Origin: Aegilops tauschii subsp. strangulata
Lineage: Eukaryota; Streptophyta; Magnoliopsida; Poales; Poaceae
NCBI RefSeq assembly: GCF_002575655.3
Contig: NC_053040.3
Location: 463,932,780 to 463,996,779 of the forward strand
Reading direction: 5' to 3'
DNA: 64,000 nucleotides
A model generated the notes under the pieces. It saw only the letters and a program-made list of their open reading frames with translations. It was not told the DNA's origin and did not search any database. The translations under genes were made by a program, and so were the position numbers. This document shows positions 1 to 10,777 of the stretch, piece after piece (the first letter of the stretch is position 1; each line of letters begins with the position of its first letter).

Positions 1-305
1 AAAAAATCAAAACAAATACTAGAAAAAATCCAATTTTTTTTTGTGTTGTAGACAATTTGATGCGTGAGGTCCGCTCCAATTTTTAAATCATTTGAACATC
101 TGTGGAGCTCTCAGCAAAATAAATAAATTGAGGGTCTGTAAAAATGTTTATTGTTCATGTACTGTTTTGGTCGGATTTATCTTTTTTGCTGAGAGCTGCT
201 CATATGTCTAAATGACTTGAAATTTGGAGCGGGCCTCACGCATCAAATTGTCTACCTAAAAAAATTGGAATTTTTTGATTTTGTTTTGTATTTTTACGAT
301 TTTTT
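1..305. repeat. Long foldback (inverted repeat), MITE-like
   Basis: The left arm (about 5-118) pairs with the reverse complement of about 183-303. Both arms share the stretch GACAATTTGATGCGTGAGG, with one transition-type difference a little further on, and both end near AGCTCTCAGCAAAA at the loop. The loop is about 65 bases and AT-rich. The arms continue as A/T-rich sequence to the window edge, so the true left end may be outside. No target duplication can be checked. It could be a MITE or the remnant of a larger foldback transposon, and its transcript would form a long hairpin. Confidence 0.6.
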
Positions 306-1080
306 TACTAACCGGATGCAGATGAGCCTGGGTACCGAAATGCCCTACTCAGATTTAGTATCATATTTTCTTTTTTTACTTTTTACTCCTTCCCAAAGTG
401 TCGCCCCTATGAATCTAAGTTTATTTTTTAGCCATCATATATAATATTCTCTTCTCCTTCAACAGGAGGATTTCATTGAGCATAAGAATGTCGACAAATG
501 ACTGGCTTGCATCGAGGATATGATGATTAAAGAAGAAATGAGGATTAAGTTGAATTTAGCTTTCGGATAAGAGGAATGTTGAGAGCATCACCTGACTATA
601 TCACCCATACATACTTGAGTGTTCTCTGGTTACAACACACGAGTTCATGAGTTAAAGGCATGGAATGGAAAAATAAATCTCCCATTGCAACGCATAGGCA
701 TTTGTGCTTGTATACATATGATAGAGGGAAAATATTAGTGATTACAAATTTTTTTGAAAAAACTCTGAAACATTTTTTGAAATAAAATTGACCTTATGTT
801 GTACTCTATAAAAAATTGTGGAGGAAAACATCCCGTCGTCTTCAGAGCAAAAATGAAAACAAAATTTCAAGGGAAAATGTAATTAGTAACTTGTATATAG
901 TGTTGATTTTGTTTTTTATTTTTTGTTTTCACCAAGGATTCCATGAAAGACATTCATTGGCCAATCTTTTTATCCGAATACAACAAAAGGTCATGTTTAT
1001 TTCCAAATAGGTTTTGGAATTTTTTGACTTATTATATAAAGAAATCATATAGAGTGTATATACTCCCAAAGCCAAACGTT
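306..1080. other. AT-rich intergenic sequence
   Basis: No reading frame with recognisable protein similarity, no terminal repeats and no clear element boundary are seen here. Short frames are AT-driven. Confidence 0.5.
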
Positions 1081-2150
1081 CATGTCCATATATAGCGATC
1101 CCCCATCCCTCGTGCGAGTAGTGCACATTCATCTTCCTCGTAGCAGCCTCGCAGGCCTGTTGCAGCGAGGGACAACAACATGAGAGGCTCAACTAGCAGC
1201 ATCCGTGGTCCATCGAACCGCAACATCCATTGCGGGCCATAACAACACCTCCGGACTCGCAGCCATGGCAGCACTAGCGACGCCCACTTGTAGAAGCAGT
1301 AGTCGCCACCACCGGCAGCAGTGGCCATTGCTAGCGTTAATAGAGTCGCGTGGCTCGCAGCCATGGCACCGCCATGACCATGGTTGTTGCTGATTGTAGC
1401 ACTAGGCTCACGCTAGTTGTCGCCGTTACAGCATCCGGCCGCGACAGTCGTAGCTCCGCACACACAAAGTTGCAGCTCCGTGTGACACCGCTCGCCACAA
1501 CGGGGGTCTCCGGTCGCAGATCTATCATTGCTGACTTGCATCTCCCCGTCATGCTGGTCCGAGCATCGCCGCCCACCATTGCAACATCAAGTGTATCATC
1601 ATAGCACCGACATGCACGGGTCGTGAAGCCACCACCCACTGGTCCTAGCATCCCTTGTACTGTGGCAGCATTGCCACAAGGAGGACCACCGCTCACTGCT
1701 TTGATGCTGATGGTCGCAATCTTCCGCCACACCGCTCGCATCTCCGGCTGCGGCTTAACGCAACACCGCCAGACGCTTGTTGCACCACGCCACGACTCGT
1801 GTTCCCCGGGTCGTCGGTTCGCCCCGTGATGGTCGCCAACTCCGGCGCGACTCGCAACAGGCAGCGACCCTTGACTCACAACAGCCGTGTGTTCGCTTGC
1901 AGCAGCGAGGGGGCGGCATGTGTCCAACCTTGAAACTCCCTCACGGCGCTTGCTGTTGAGGAAGGGAGAGTGGGCTGCATCTCTCGCACGGGGGATCGAC
2001 ATGTGCACGTGGCGATGGACGAAGCTAGAAGAAAGAGTCGAGTTCGTGAATGATATACGAGTGGACATGTGGGGAGGTGGGCTGGTTGAATAGATAAGGA
2101 CACATACAAGTCGTCAAATTGATATGCGATGGGTGTCTCTCGCATGGACC
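1081..2150. other. GC-rich segment with overlapping spurious frames
   Basis: A GC-rich block follows a TATATA motif near 1088. It holds overlapping frames on both strands, the longest 243 codons on the minus strand (1337-2068). None has a recognisable domain, and the composition (repeated GCAGC, CGCC and CACC words) explains the open frames. It may be a decayed transposon interior or a captured 5' end. I do not call a gene. Confidence 0.35.
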
Positions 2151-3496
2151 AACCGCACTCTAATCAGTCGCCTGACCCAGAAGATTTTCCTTGTGGCAAA
2201 GGTGTGACACCCAAATTTTTTTTTTTTGGCTTTTTCAAACTTTTATTTGATTTAAGGGATGTTATTTAAAATTTTCCTCTAAAGAACTCTCCCTCTCAAA
2301 ATATTTTCTTTTATGACAAGTGTTTTGTTTAGGATTCACCCAAGACTTGATTTTGGTCTTGGAGGTTTTTCCTTCTTATGTGGACTCAAAACCAAATGTT
2401 TTTCACTTGGGAGATTTCTTTTGAAAAAAAAATCTTGTAAATAGCCCTATGGCATTTGGAGTGATCTTCTCCCCTTTTTAAAAATCTCCTCTTGCCATGA
2501 CATGAGTGGAAATCCCCTCCCAAAAGCCATTCCCCATCTTTGTGTCAAGTTATACTTCAAATCCAGCAAGTTGAACCTCTCCATGTATTTGTTTCCATTT
2601 AATTCTTATCAAAAATAATTTCTGCCTTCTATTTTGATCCTTGGAGGTTTTCAAAGGAACTACCATTTCTACTTTGAGTTTTGCCTCCAAACCTTTTTCC
2701 CTGGCTAGTCCTTAGAGCCCTCAACCAAGATCCATGAAGATCCACTGGTCTCCAGTTCAAATATTTCAAATTGTGCTTGCTGCAAGTTTGGACCATATTT
2801 GCCAAATTTGATGAAATTCATTTGAATTCTTCTCCTAAAAATATGAGTAAATTCAGGCAGCCTCTGGGTGCATTGAGAGGTCACCTCACCAAGTCCCAGC
2901 TCCAGAAAAAAATTTCTTCAAGCCAAATCATTTCGTCGAGCACTTGATGGGCACTGTTGCTGTCATGTTCAGAAAATTCAGAGATACAGTTTCAGAGAGC
3001 ACTGTCGTTTTCTTCAGAGTCCGTTCTCGATCTCGCCAGTACCGCGGTGGCGCCTTGCTCCCTGTTCTCTCCTTCTTATCCCTGCGCCGCACGATCTCCT
3101 GGAGGCTTGCGGGCGTCGGCGACGAGCAGGAGGACGTGCGCCACCCGTGAGCGACGGCAGCAGCGGCTGCCAGAGAGAGGCGCAGCGTGGACGGCGCCGT
3201 CCAGCGCCGCCCAAGCCACCGGAGTCCGCCGCGTGGCCATCCACTCGCCCGTGCGCGCTGCCATCCTTCGTCTTGAACTGCTAGGCGCGGAGCGCGCTCT
3301 CTGCCGCCGCCGTGCCCGTACGGCCGCCCCGTCGAGGATCGGCGTATTACGCCAAGCCCGACCAAGGTTTAGCGGGGGAACGGCACCAGTGAACCACCCT
3401 GATGGTGCCTAGCCTCCTAAACCCACTGCCCAACCACTGCCTCGCCGTAATCGCTCGCCGGAGCTACCCCGTTCACGGCCACCCCCTCGGATCGCC

Positions 3497-3504
3497 TATA
3501 AATA
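3497..3504 (+). promoter_or_regulatory. TATA box of the solo LTR promoter
   Basis: TATAAATA sits in a GC-rich context (GCCTATAAATAGAGGCC). The same box is kept in the LTR of element C on the minus strand (60472-60479). It is the likely core promoter of this family; transcription would start about 30 bases downstream. Confidence 0.7.
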
Positions 3505-5251
3505 GAGGCCCCGAGCTCGAACTCGAACCCACACCACCTCTGCACTCCACCAATACCACGCCAAGCCACTGGAAGAGCCCCGAGGGAGCCTTCTTCCCCA
3601 ACTCCGGCCGCCTCGACCCGCCACGGGACCCAGCTCGATTCGCTCTCGTGCGTGTACCCCTACCCCTCAGCTCTTGCCAGTAGCTTTCTAGTGCATCCAC
3701 TCTGCAGACCCGCGCTTCAATTTGGAGTTTGCAGCACCCACCGGAGTACTCCACCATTGCCCGAACCACCGTCCGCCGGAGAAAGTGTCGCCGTCGACGT
3801 GGTGCTCTCCGTCGGCCAAGTCCACCACCCACCGACGCGGAAGAACACACTGAACCTCTTGGTACCTTCCGATCTCTCTATCTTCCCGCGGTTCAACGCC
3901 GGCGACCACCGCAGCCTTCGGGCGCCGGCGAGCTCCGTTGGCCGTTTTTAAACCTGACGTGTGGACCCCCCCGTCAGCCTCTCTTCTATTTCCCTCGAAC
4001 CGTTTTCTGATGGCGCCTTCGGGCAGAATGCGTTTTCTTTTTGGGCTGGCGCATTTCTTTCCGAACCGTTTTCTATTTTCTCAGTTAAGTCCCTGGATCT
4101 TTTCTGTTTCATCACAGATTAGTCCATGGACTAAAACCCTTATATCTTTTTAATAAAAGATGGTTTTTGATTGATTCTTTTTCTGTCAATCTTATATTTT
4201 TGTCTAGTTTTTTATAGTATTTATTTGGAAAATCTTTGGAACAATTTTTATGCACGCGATGATTTTTACGATAGTGTACGGTTTCGATTACACCGTAGGT
4301 TCCGGAGGAGGTGACGGAGCCGCGAACTTCGCCGAGCTAGACTCCGACTTCTCCGAACCAGGCAAGCATGTTTGAACCTTTGATATGATAGGTGTTTTGC
4401 ATGTTTGCTTGAATGGTTTGTGCATGGCATAAGAGCATCGGTGAGTATTACGTTGCATGCAAGGCAACTGACCGTGTGTTTCGAAGTTATCGTGATCTCT
4501 GATGAGAGATGACCTGATCATGTGGTGACATGAGAGGTAGTAAGATGGTATTTTTGTAGCATGCCAGTCTTACGTCATCCGATAAACTCCGACGTTAACG
4601 TGGTCTGAGCCACGTTACCGTTCTTCCCCTTTCGTGCTGCCACATGTTTTCTGCAAAGAATACGGTTTAGTAAGTTGTTAACCTCTTTCCGTGTACACAC
4701 CAAATAGAGGGGCCGGGATGAGGGTTCCATGGCCCTGGATTAAAGCCAGTCATCCGGTCAGGGGGCATGGGTGTTTCCGGTTGGGACCGAGAGGGGGGCA
4801 CCCCTTAGAGCGCGCGTATATAAATTTGATCCCATGCTACGCGAGGTTGTAGCCTCCCCGTCTCAAGGTTTTTCTTGAACGTTGCCGAGGGTGATTCCTG
4901 GCTTCGGAATGTTGAATGGGTGTGTACTGGTTAGATGTGTTTCTTCCAAAACACCGTAAACGGAACTAGCCCCTGAGACTACTGAAATCCGTTGGCTGTG
5001 GTTAAAGTACAAACTCTGCAGAGTCAAATCCTTCCGAATCATCGTGTCCATGGTCAAGGACCATGGCCAGTATATCCATATCTATGTCAGTCCTCGTGGT
5101 AAATCCCCAATGAACAAGCTTGAGTGGTATACCCGTTTGAATTGTTATTCCTGTGGATGGACTAACCTATATTTTATCTCGTACCTGAATATTCCCTTGC
5201 AATGATTTAAATTCATGAGCTACTGAAATATTAAGTTATGGAATGTAAGCC

Positions 5252-5425
5252 CTTTATGTGATGTCGCTTAGACGTCCGACTGTGGCACTGTTGTCATTTA
5301 CTTTCAATATAAGCCCTTTATGTGATGCCGCTTCAGACGTCCGACTGTGGCATGCACTATTATTTGTTTTCCCATTATAAGCCCTTTATGTGGTGTCGCC
5401 TTGACGCCCGACTGCGGCATTGTTA
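5252..5425 (+). repeat. Tandem repeat of about 68 bp inside the solo LTR
   Basis: Three units start with TAAGCCCTTTATGTGATG and each carry GACGTCCGACTGTGGCA or a variant. The reverse complement of the same array is present in the LTR of element C at about 57645-57815. Confidence 0.75.
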
Positions 5426-6118
5426 TTTCTTTTGTTTCCTTTCGAGGAGTCATTCAGACACTCGCTTGGCCTTCAGTATTACATTGGGATTACGGGAGGA
5501 CTACCGCCCGACTTCTCTTTTATTCTTCATGCAAAGCTATCTCATTGTCTGAGTGCGCTCTATTAATCTGTTCATATGCATCATGTTCACATTTGTTATA
5601 TCTTATGTCCGAACTGTCTTGCGAGTACTTTCATAGTACTCACCTGGCTTGTTGATTTGGCCAGATGTTGACGAGGGCGATCTCATGGATGAAGAGTTTG
5701 ATAGTGAGTCCGACGCCTAGAGGAATCCCAGTCAGTCCCGTGCGATCCTGGATATTGGTCACTTGTATTATATACGCTTCCGCCACCCGCAATAAGTCTC
5801 CTCGAGCCTCACTCCGACGCTCGAAGAGCTGTTAGTTTCAGGAGTCATGTCACCCTCTTCGCTGTGACATATCCACCACCGCTTTTATCGTGAGTTGTAG
5901 TTATGCCACCCTATCCGCCTTTATGTGTAATATCGGCGTGTTTGTAATAAATTGTTGAGCAGTCTCCGCTCAACCTTGTATTATATTCAGTACTCCTGGT
6001 TTTTCTTCTGTGATCAAGAAATTGTCTACCCGTGAGAAGGAATTCTTCTCTACTGGTCCGTAAAAGGGATCGGTTTCTCAATAAATATTTTTATTGGAAA
6101 ACCGGTCGTGACAAAAGG

Positions 6119-6879
6119 CTCTTACAATGTTCACACCTTGAAGGGGAATAAAGGCACATCCTCTGCATTTCTCTTTGCGGAAAGAAATGTAGCTTAGAAG
6201 CTTTCATGGTTAAGATTTTAGTTGACAAGGACTTTTGAGATGATGATGATGGTGAAGAGGATGAACATGCTACCATGGATCTTTGCTCTCGCATGCTTTT
6301 GGAGCTTCTAGTTCTAAGGACCAACGACTGAGAGCAAGATTGTGTGAGCATTGAAGTCTTTGCCATGCACGAGGAATGTTATGTATGATAGGCAGTACAA
6401 TGACTACGTTGCTCAGAAGATGAGTACTTGGATAATCAAGTAAGATCATTGTATGCGAGGAGAAGATGTGCATGCGATTCCGTGGAGGAGATTAGTTCCG
6501 AGTAGTCTTCCGATTATCCTTTTGCACTCGATGATGTCACTTCACCGCCTCCAACTCATGCTCACGATTTCAACCCCAAGGACGAGGAGTACTAGTTGTG
6601 TTCCTATGGACGTTAACATCACTTCTTTTCCCTTCATGTCATCTAGATGCCAAAGGGAGGATAAGTAAGATATATATTAGGTTATGGTTGGAGTTTATTC
6701 ATGGGTACTTTGTCATAAGCTCTTGTTTTCGTTTGCTTCTTATCGAGCTTGTGATAAATTTTAAATTTTATCTTCTATATTGTCGTGTGTCTCTACCATA
6801 CTATTTATGCACGTGAGATTATGTTGGTTTGCTTTGTAAAACATGGTCGTGCCACTTTGCTTATATCATGTTGCCATGT
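6119..6879. other. Degraded, probably TE-derived sequence without a gene
   Basis: This stretch has scattered stops in all frames and an acidic-coding patch near 6237-6300 (GATGATGATGATGG). It ends in sequence that reads like the untranslated tail of a retroelement (CCAAAGGGAGG followed by a T-rich stretch). No domain was recognised, and I cannot define ends. Confidence 0.35.
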
Positions 6880-6886
6880 TTACTTA

Positions 6887-7055
6887 CGGAGCATTTTTAA
6901 GATGCTCCCTCTTACCCCCTCTTTTCACATGGGATATAAGAAGGTAAGAGTTAATTAGACCCACTACTTGATACAATCAACGGCTCGGATCTATTATACA
7001 CTCTTACCTCTCATGTGAAAAGAGGGGGTAAGAGGGGAGCATGTTAAAAAAATTC
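6887..7055. mobile_element. Foldback MITE with long terminal inverted repeats
   Basis: The left arm (ATGCTCCCTCTTACCCCCTC, then TTTTCACATG) is repeated inverted at the right (CATGTGAAAAGAGGGGGTAA, then GAGGGGAGCAT). Arms are about 40 bp around a loop of about 80 bp. TTACTTA occurs just outside both ends (6880-6886 and 7056-7062) and could be the target duplication. A Tourist-like element with a shorter TTA target is the alternative. It has no coding capacity. Confidence 0.75.
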
Positions 7056-7062
7056 TTACTTA

Positions 7063-7610
7063 TTTCTATCTCATTCGTATACTCTCTCATTCCACGTCAC
7101 AGACCTCTCGTGCTTTAAGATGAATTTTGGTCACTTCCTTATCATCTCAATCACAAGCTTGTGTATAAGTTATGCTTACATGTTTATTAGTTGGTCGCCT
7201 TTGCACCCCCTCTGTTTCTAAAGATATAGGAGGGGCATTGATTGTGTGCTTTGCATTAAAACACAAACATTTGATCCATACCATACGGCTATTTTTTATA
7301 TGTATTAATCATATTGTCATAAATAACCAAAGGGGAGGGGGGGTTGAAAAGACATCTTGCCACTAATGAGAATTTTGGTGTTAATGACACCATGATTAGA
7401 AGACTAACCATGTTTTAAGTGCTTGCACAACGTATACATTGATCAAGTAGAAAATTTTTGTGGTCGGAGAACCCTCCCCCGCCCCCTCTTCATCAAGGAT
7501 TTTATCGTTTTTTAGTCATAGGCATGGCATACTATAGCAACAGGGTACAACACAGATATATGCATGCGAATGAACACTCTAAACACTAGGCAAAACACCC
7601 ACTTCCTAGA

Positions 7611-7650
<40 letters not shown>

Positions 7651-7757
7651 GTCAAATAATTAATTCCAAGTGTGCAACTCACTTTATAGTATGATTTTGT
7701 TTAAGCTCCAAGTGTGTTCGGAGGTGCCTCCGATCCTCCAAGCGGGTTCGAGCTACC
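7063..7757. other. Intergenic sequence without a gene
   Basis: Nothing coding is seen apart from the microsatellite at 7611-7650. Confidence 0.5.
7611..7650. repeat. Compound microsatellite (GT)9(GA)11
   Basis: Uninterrupted GT dinucleotides at 7611-7628 pass directly into GA dinucleotides at 7629-7650. Confidence 0.95.
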
Positions 7758-7759
7758 TA

Positions 7760-7868
7760 CTCCCTCCGTTCCAAATTACTCGTCATGGTTTTAGTTCAAA
7801 AATTACTCGTCGTGGTTTTAGTTCAAATTTGAACTAAAACCACGACGAGTAATTTGGAACGGAGGGAG
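7760..7868. mobile_element. Stowaway MITE
   Basis: The ends are CTCCCTCCGTTCC and its exact inverse. TA dinucleotides at 7758-7759 and 7869-7870 fit the TA target of Tc1/mariner-type Stowaways. The element is almost a perfect hairpin. The left arm contains two copies of a unit of about 27 bases (AATTACTCGTCRTGGTTTTA), so it also grew by an internal duplication. Confidence 0.92.
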
Positions 7869-7916
7869 TACATCTTAAGGTACAGAGTTTTTTGTCTTAG
7901 TCTGGACGTACATTAG

Positions 7917-8539
7917 TGTTCGGGAACGTAGTAATTCAAAAAAATTCCTACGATCACGCAAGATCTATCTAGGAGATGCATAGCAACGAAATGGGAGAGT
8001 GTGTCCACATACCCTCGTAGACCGAAAGCGGAAGCGTTTAGTAACGCAGTTGATGTAGTCGAACGTCTTCACGATCCAACCGATCCAAGTACCGAACATA
8101 CGACACCTCCATGTTCAGCACATGTTCAGCATGATGACGTCCCTCGAGCTCTTGATCCAGTTGAGGACGAGGGAGAGTTCCGTCAGCACGACGGTGTGGC
8201 GACGTGATGATGATGTTACTGGCGCAGGGCTTCGCCTAAGCACTACTACGATATGACCGAGGTGTTAAACTATGGAGGGGGGCACCGCACACGGCTAAGA
8301 CAATTGATCTTCTGTCCTTTGGGGTGCCCCTGCCCTCGTATATAAAGGAGGGAGGAGGAGGAGGCCGGCCAAGGGGGGCGCGCGCCATAGGGGAGTCCAA
8401 CTAGGATTCCCAATCCTAGTTGGAGTCCCCTTCCTTTTCCAAGAGGGGGGAGAGGGAAGGAGGAGGAGAGGGAGAAGGAAAGAGGGGGGCGCCGCCCCCT
8501 TCCTTGTCCAATTCGGACTAGCCATGGTGGGGGGGGCGC
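7917..8539 (-). mobile_element. Angela/BARE-type solo LTR, 3' part (split)
   Basis: On the minus strand this is the distal part of a copia LTR. The end (plus strand TGTTCGGGAACGTAG) corresponds to the usual end of BARE/Angela/WIS LTRs. A TATATAAA-like box lies near 8338 and a GC-rich leader follows it. The LTR continues at 54845-55956 on the other side of element A. The flanks ATTAG (7912-7916) and CTTAG (55957-55961) agree in four of five bases, so the two parts together (about 1.73 kb) form one solo LTR with a slightly decayed duplication. The family name rests on remembered LTR ends, not on a search. Confidence 0.85.
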
Positions 8540-9087
8540 TGACGACGACATGTACCTAGGGTAGGGTCATAGGCCTGACCTAGACACCCTCCCGAAGGAC
8601 ATTACCCTAAAGTCAGAAGCATTCAAGGGATAACATCATCCACTCGACCAGAAGCATTCCACTCGGAAGATTCAATGTCACTCGACCATAGCAATAGTCA
8701 CTCCACGGCCAGAAGATCTAAAGCCACTCTGTACAGCAACGGTCGGGCGTTTACTCTGTAGACTTAATGGTCATTCATGTATCTTTATTACCGGCGTTAC
8801 CAGTAACGCCCCATCTTTATGTACCTTAAACCCTATGTAACTGAGGGCCGGAGGGGTCTGGCGAACTCTATACAAGCCACCCCCACCTCAGGGACAAGGG
8901 TTCGCACCCCTGTAACGCCACACACATAATCCAATCGACCGAGCTCCCGAGCACCGAGACGTAGGGCTATTACTTCCACCGTGAAGGGCTTGAACTCGTA
9001 AATCTTGTGTGTACAACTTCACCATAGCTAGGATCTTGCCTCCTCATACCTACCCCCCATTCTACTGTCAGTCTTAGAACCACGACA
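8540..9087 (+). repeat. 5' LTR of gypsy A
   Basis: The 548-bp LTR starts TGACGACGACATG and ends CCACGACA. It differs from the 3' LTR by about 16 substitutions and two 1-base indels, counted by eye. The TATA region reads CTATACAAG here (8867-8875) but CTATATAAG in the 3' LTR (54617-54625), so the copy that would drive transcription has lost the canonical box. Confidence 0.93.
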
Positions 9088-9110
9088 GTTGGCGCCCACC
9101 ATGGGGCAGG
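9088..9110 (+). other. Primer-binding-site region of gypsy A
   Basis: GTTGGCGCCCACCATGGGGC directly follows the 5' LTR. TGGCGCCCACC is the kind of PBS seen in many cereal gypsy elements (TGG start complementary to a tRNA CCA end). I do not assign the tRNA. Confidence 0.65.
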
Positions 9111-9160
9111 TGTCTTAGCGACTTTTTGGTGAGGTTGCGATTTTTCCGATTCCCATCATC

Positions 9161-9746
9161 ATGGTTTCCGGCGGTGGATTGGCTGAGGGCCGCGAGATCC
9201 GTCTCGGCGCGCTCGTCTTCGTCGCCGACGACTCCGCCTGGCTCCAGGAAGCTCCCCTCGATGTCGAGACGCTCCCCATCCGCGGGGTGACGCACTTTCG
9301 CGCATGCGTTCGCAGCGTCCTTCTCTGGCAGCCGTCGACCCAGTATCGGTCGGCTCCCGTGGTGTCCCCGCTCCTCGCTGTTCGCCGATGCAAGCGATCC
9401 GGTCGGTCGCGGCTTCAGCTGTGGGTGAAACACGTGGTGGCTCGTCAGTCGGCCACCCCACAAGTCGCGGCAATCGAGCCCGACGAAACTCTCTACGGCC
9501 TGTTCGACCTGTCGGCTGGCTCCGTCGAGACCGCATCCGAGTGCGATAGCAGCGATCCTGCGGCTGAAGTCTTGATGGTCGACGGGCCACGCAGTCCGCC
9601 TGGTTTCCGCCGTGACGGTGGCGGTGATGGTGGCGGTGATCCGTCGCGCGTTCACGAGGAGTACCACCCTGAAACCCTTTCTTCGCAGCTGAGGGAGGAG
9701 CTTCACCGCCGCAACATGGAGGTGCTCCACACGCCCATCGTTGGGG
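9161..9746 (+). pseudogene. Gag of gypsy A, N-terminal part (split by element B)
   Basis: The open frame starts at the first good ATG after the PBS and runs about 195 codons. Glycine/aspartate-rich and charged segments near the end precede a predicted helix (SSQLREELHRRNMEVL). The frame is cut at codon GGG-GAAAC by element B and resumes in the correct phase at 43868, after the duplicated GAAAC, as an alanine/leucine/arginine-rich helix. Before the B insertion this was one long gag(-protease) frame. The role would be capsid and RNA binding in cytoplasmic particles. Confidence 0.75.
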
Positions 9747-9750
9747 AAAC

Positions 9751-10227
9751 TGTCGTGTCAAAACCGGCGGATCTCGGGTAGGGGGTCCCGAACTGTGCGT
9801 CTAGGATCGATGGTAACAGGAGACGGGGGACACGATGTTTACCCAGGTTCGGGCCCTCTCTATGGAGGTAATACCCTACTTCCTGCTTGATTGATCTTGA
9901 TGAATATGAGTATTACAATAGTTGATCTACCACGAGATCGTAATGGCTGAACCCTAGAAGTCTAGCCTATATGACTATGGTAATGTGTGTCCTTTCCGGA
10001 CTATCCCCTCCGGTTTATATAGACACCGAGGGGATCTAGGGTTTACATAGAGTCGGTTACATAAGAAGGAATCTTCATAATCGGTCGCCAAGCTTGCCTT
10101 CCACGCCAAGTAGAGTCCAATCTGGACACGGGTATAGTCTTCGGCCTTCATGTCTTCACAGCCCATCAGTCAGGCCCATAGATAACAGGCCGGACTCCCG
10201 AGGACCCCTTAGTCCAGGACTCCCTCA
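9751..10227 (-). repeat. 3' LTR of gypsy B
   Basis: The 477-bp LTR differs from the 5' copy at 43389-43862 by about 13 substitutions and a short indel near 9957-9980. The minus-strand TATA region (TCTATATAAACC, about 10012-10023) is intact here and reads CCATATAAACC in the 5' LTR. Confidence 0.92.
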
Positions 10228-10777
10228 GTAGCCCCTGAACCTGGCTTCAATGACGCGGAGTCCGGCGCGCAGATTGTCTTCGGCATTGCAAGGCGGGTTC
10301 CCCTCTCCGAACTCCAAGAAAGTCTTCGGATGCGATGATAGTATCCGGACCTGTCACATACACACCATACATAACCGCAGAGAGAACATATATTTTCACA
10401 CGAGTTCTATCCGCTGACATCTTTTTACAACACAACATCACGTCTCTCCGGTCATAATTTCGAACCGCTTTTTGTCTGCCGCTCCATGTTTTGAGACGCG
10501 GTTGCCATTGGCACGTCTTGTCAAAGCAGAGATCGTGTCCCCTTATCGCGGGATTCCCATCAATGCGGGCATGGGTAACCCAACCGTGCCGTTTATACAG
10601 CCCTTGGGAATAGGCGAGTTTTTAGGACGAGTGGGGAGGCGCTTGATGTTCGCGGCCTTTATAAGGGGATAAGGACACTCTCCCTTTACCCACACCCTTC
10701 CTCTTCTTCAGTCCTTCCGTCCTTGAGCTCTAGCGCCCAAGCTTTAGCTTTTCCTCGTTCGAGAAGGTACTCCAATC

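Larger units (their letters stand above)
2203..6113 (+). mobile_element. Solo LTR of a gypsy chromovirus family
   Basis: This is a complete LTR of 3,911 bp, beginning TGTGACACCC and ending GGTCGTGACA. It is flanked by a perfect 5-bp duplication AAAGG (2198-2202 and 6114-6118). It matches, in opposite orientation, the LTR of element C at the right of the window (56885-61775). No internal domain is attached on either side, so a full element was reduced by LTR-LTR recombination. The U3/R part contains a clear TATA box, and the 3' portion holds short tandem repeats. The 64-codon frame at 4863-5057 also occurs in the C copy, but only because the two LTRs share sequence. Confidence 0.93.

Noticed and set aside
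1337..2068. 243-codon minus-strand frame
   Set aside because: Overlapping frames on both strands in GC-rich sequence, low-complexity composition and no domain.
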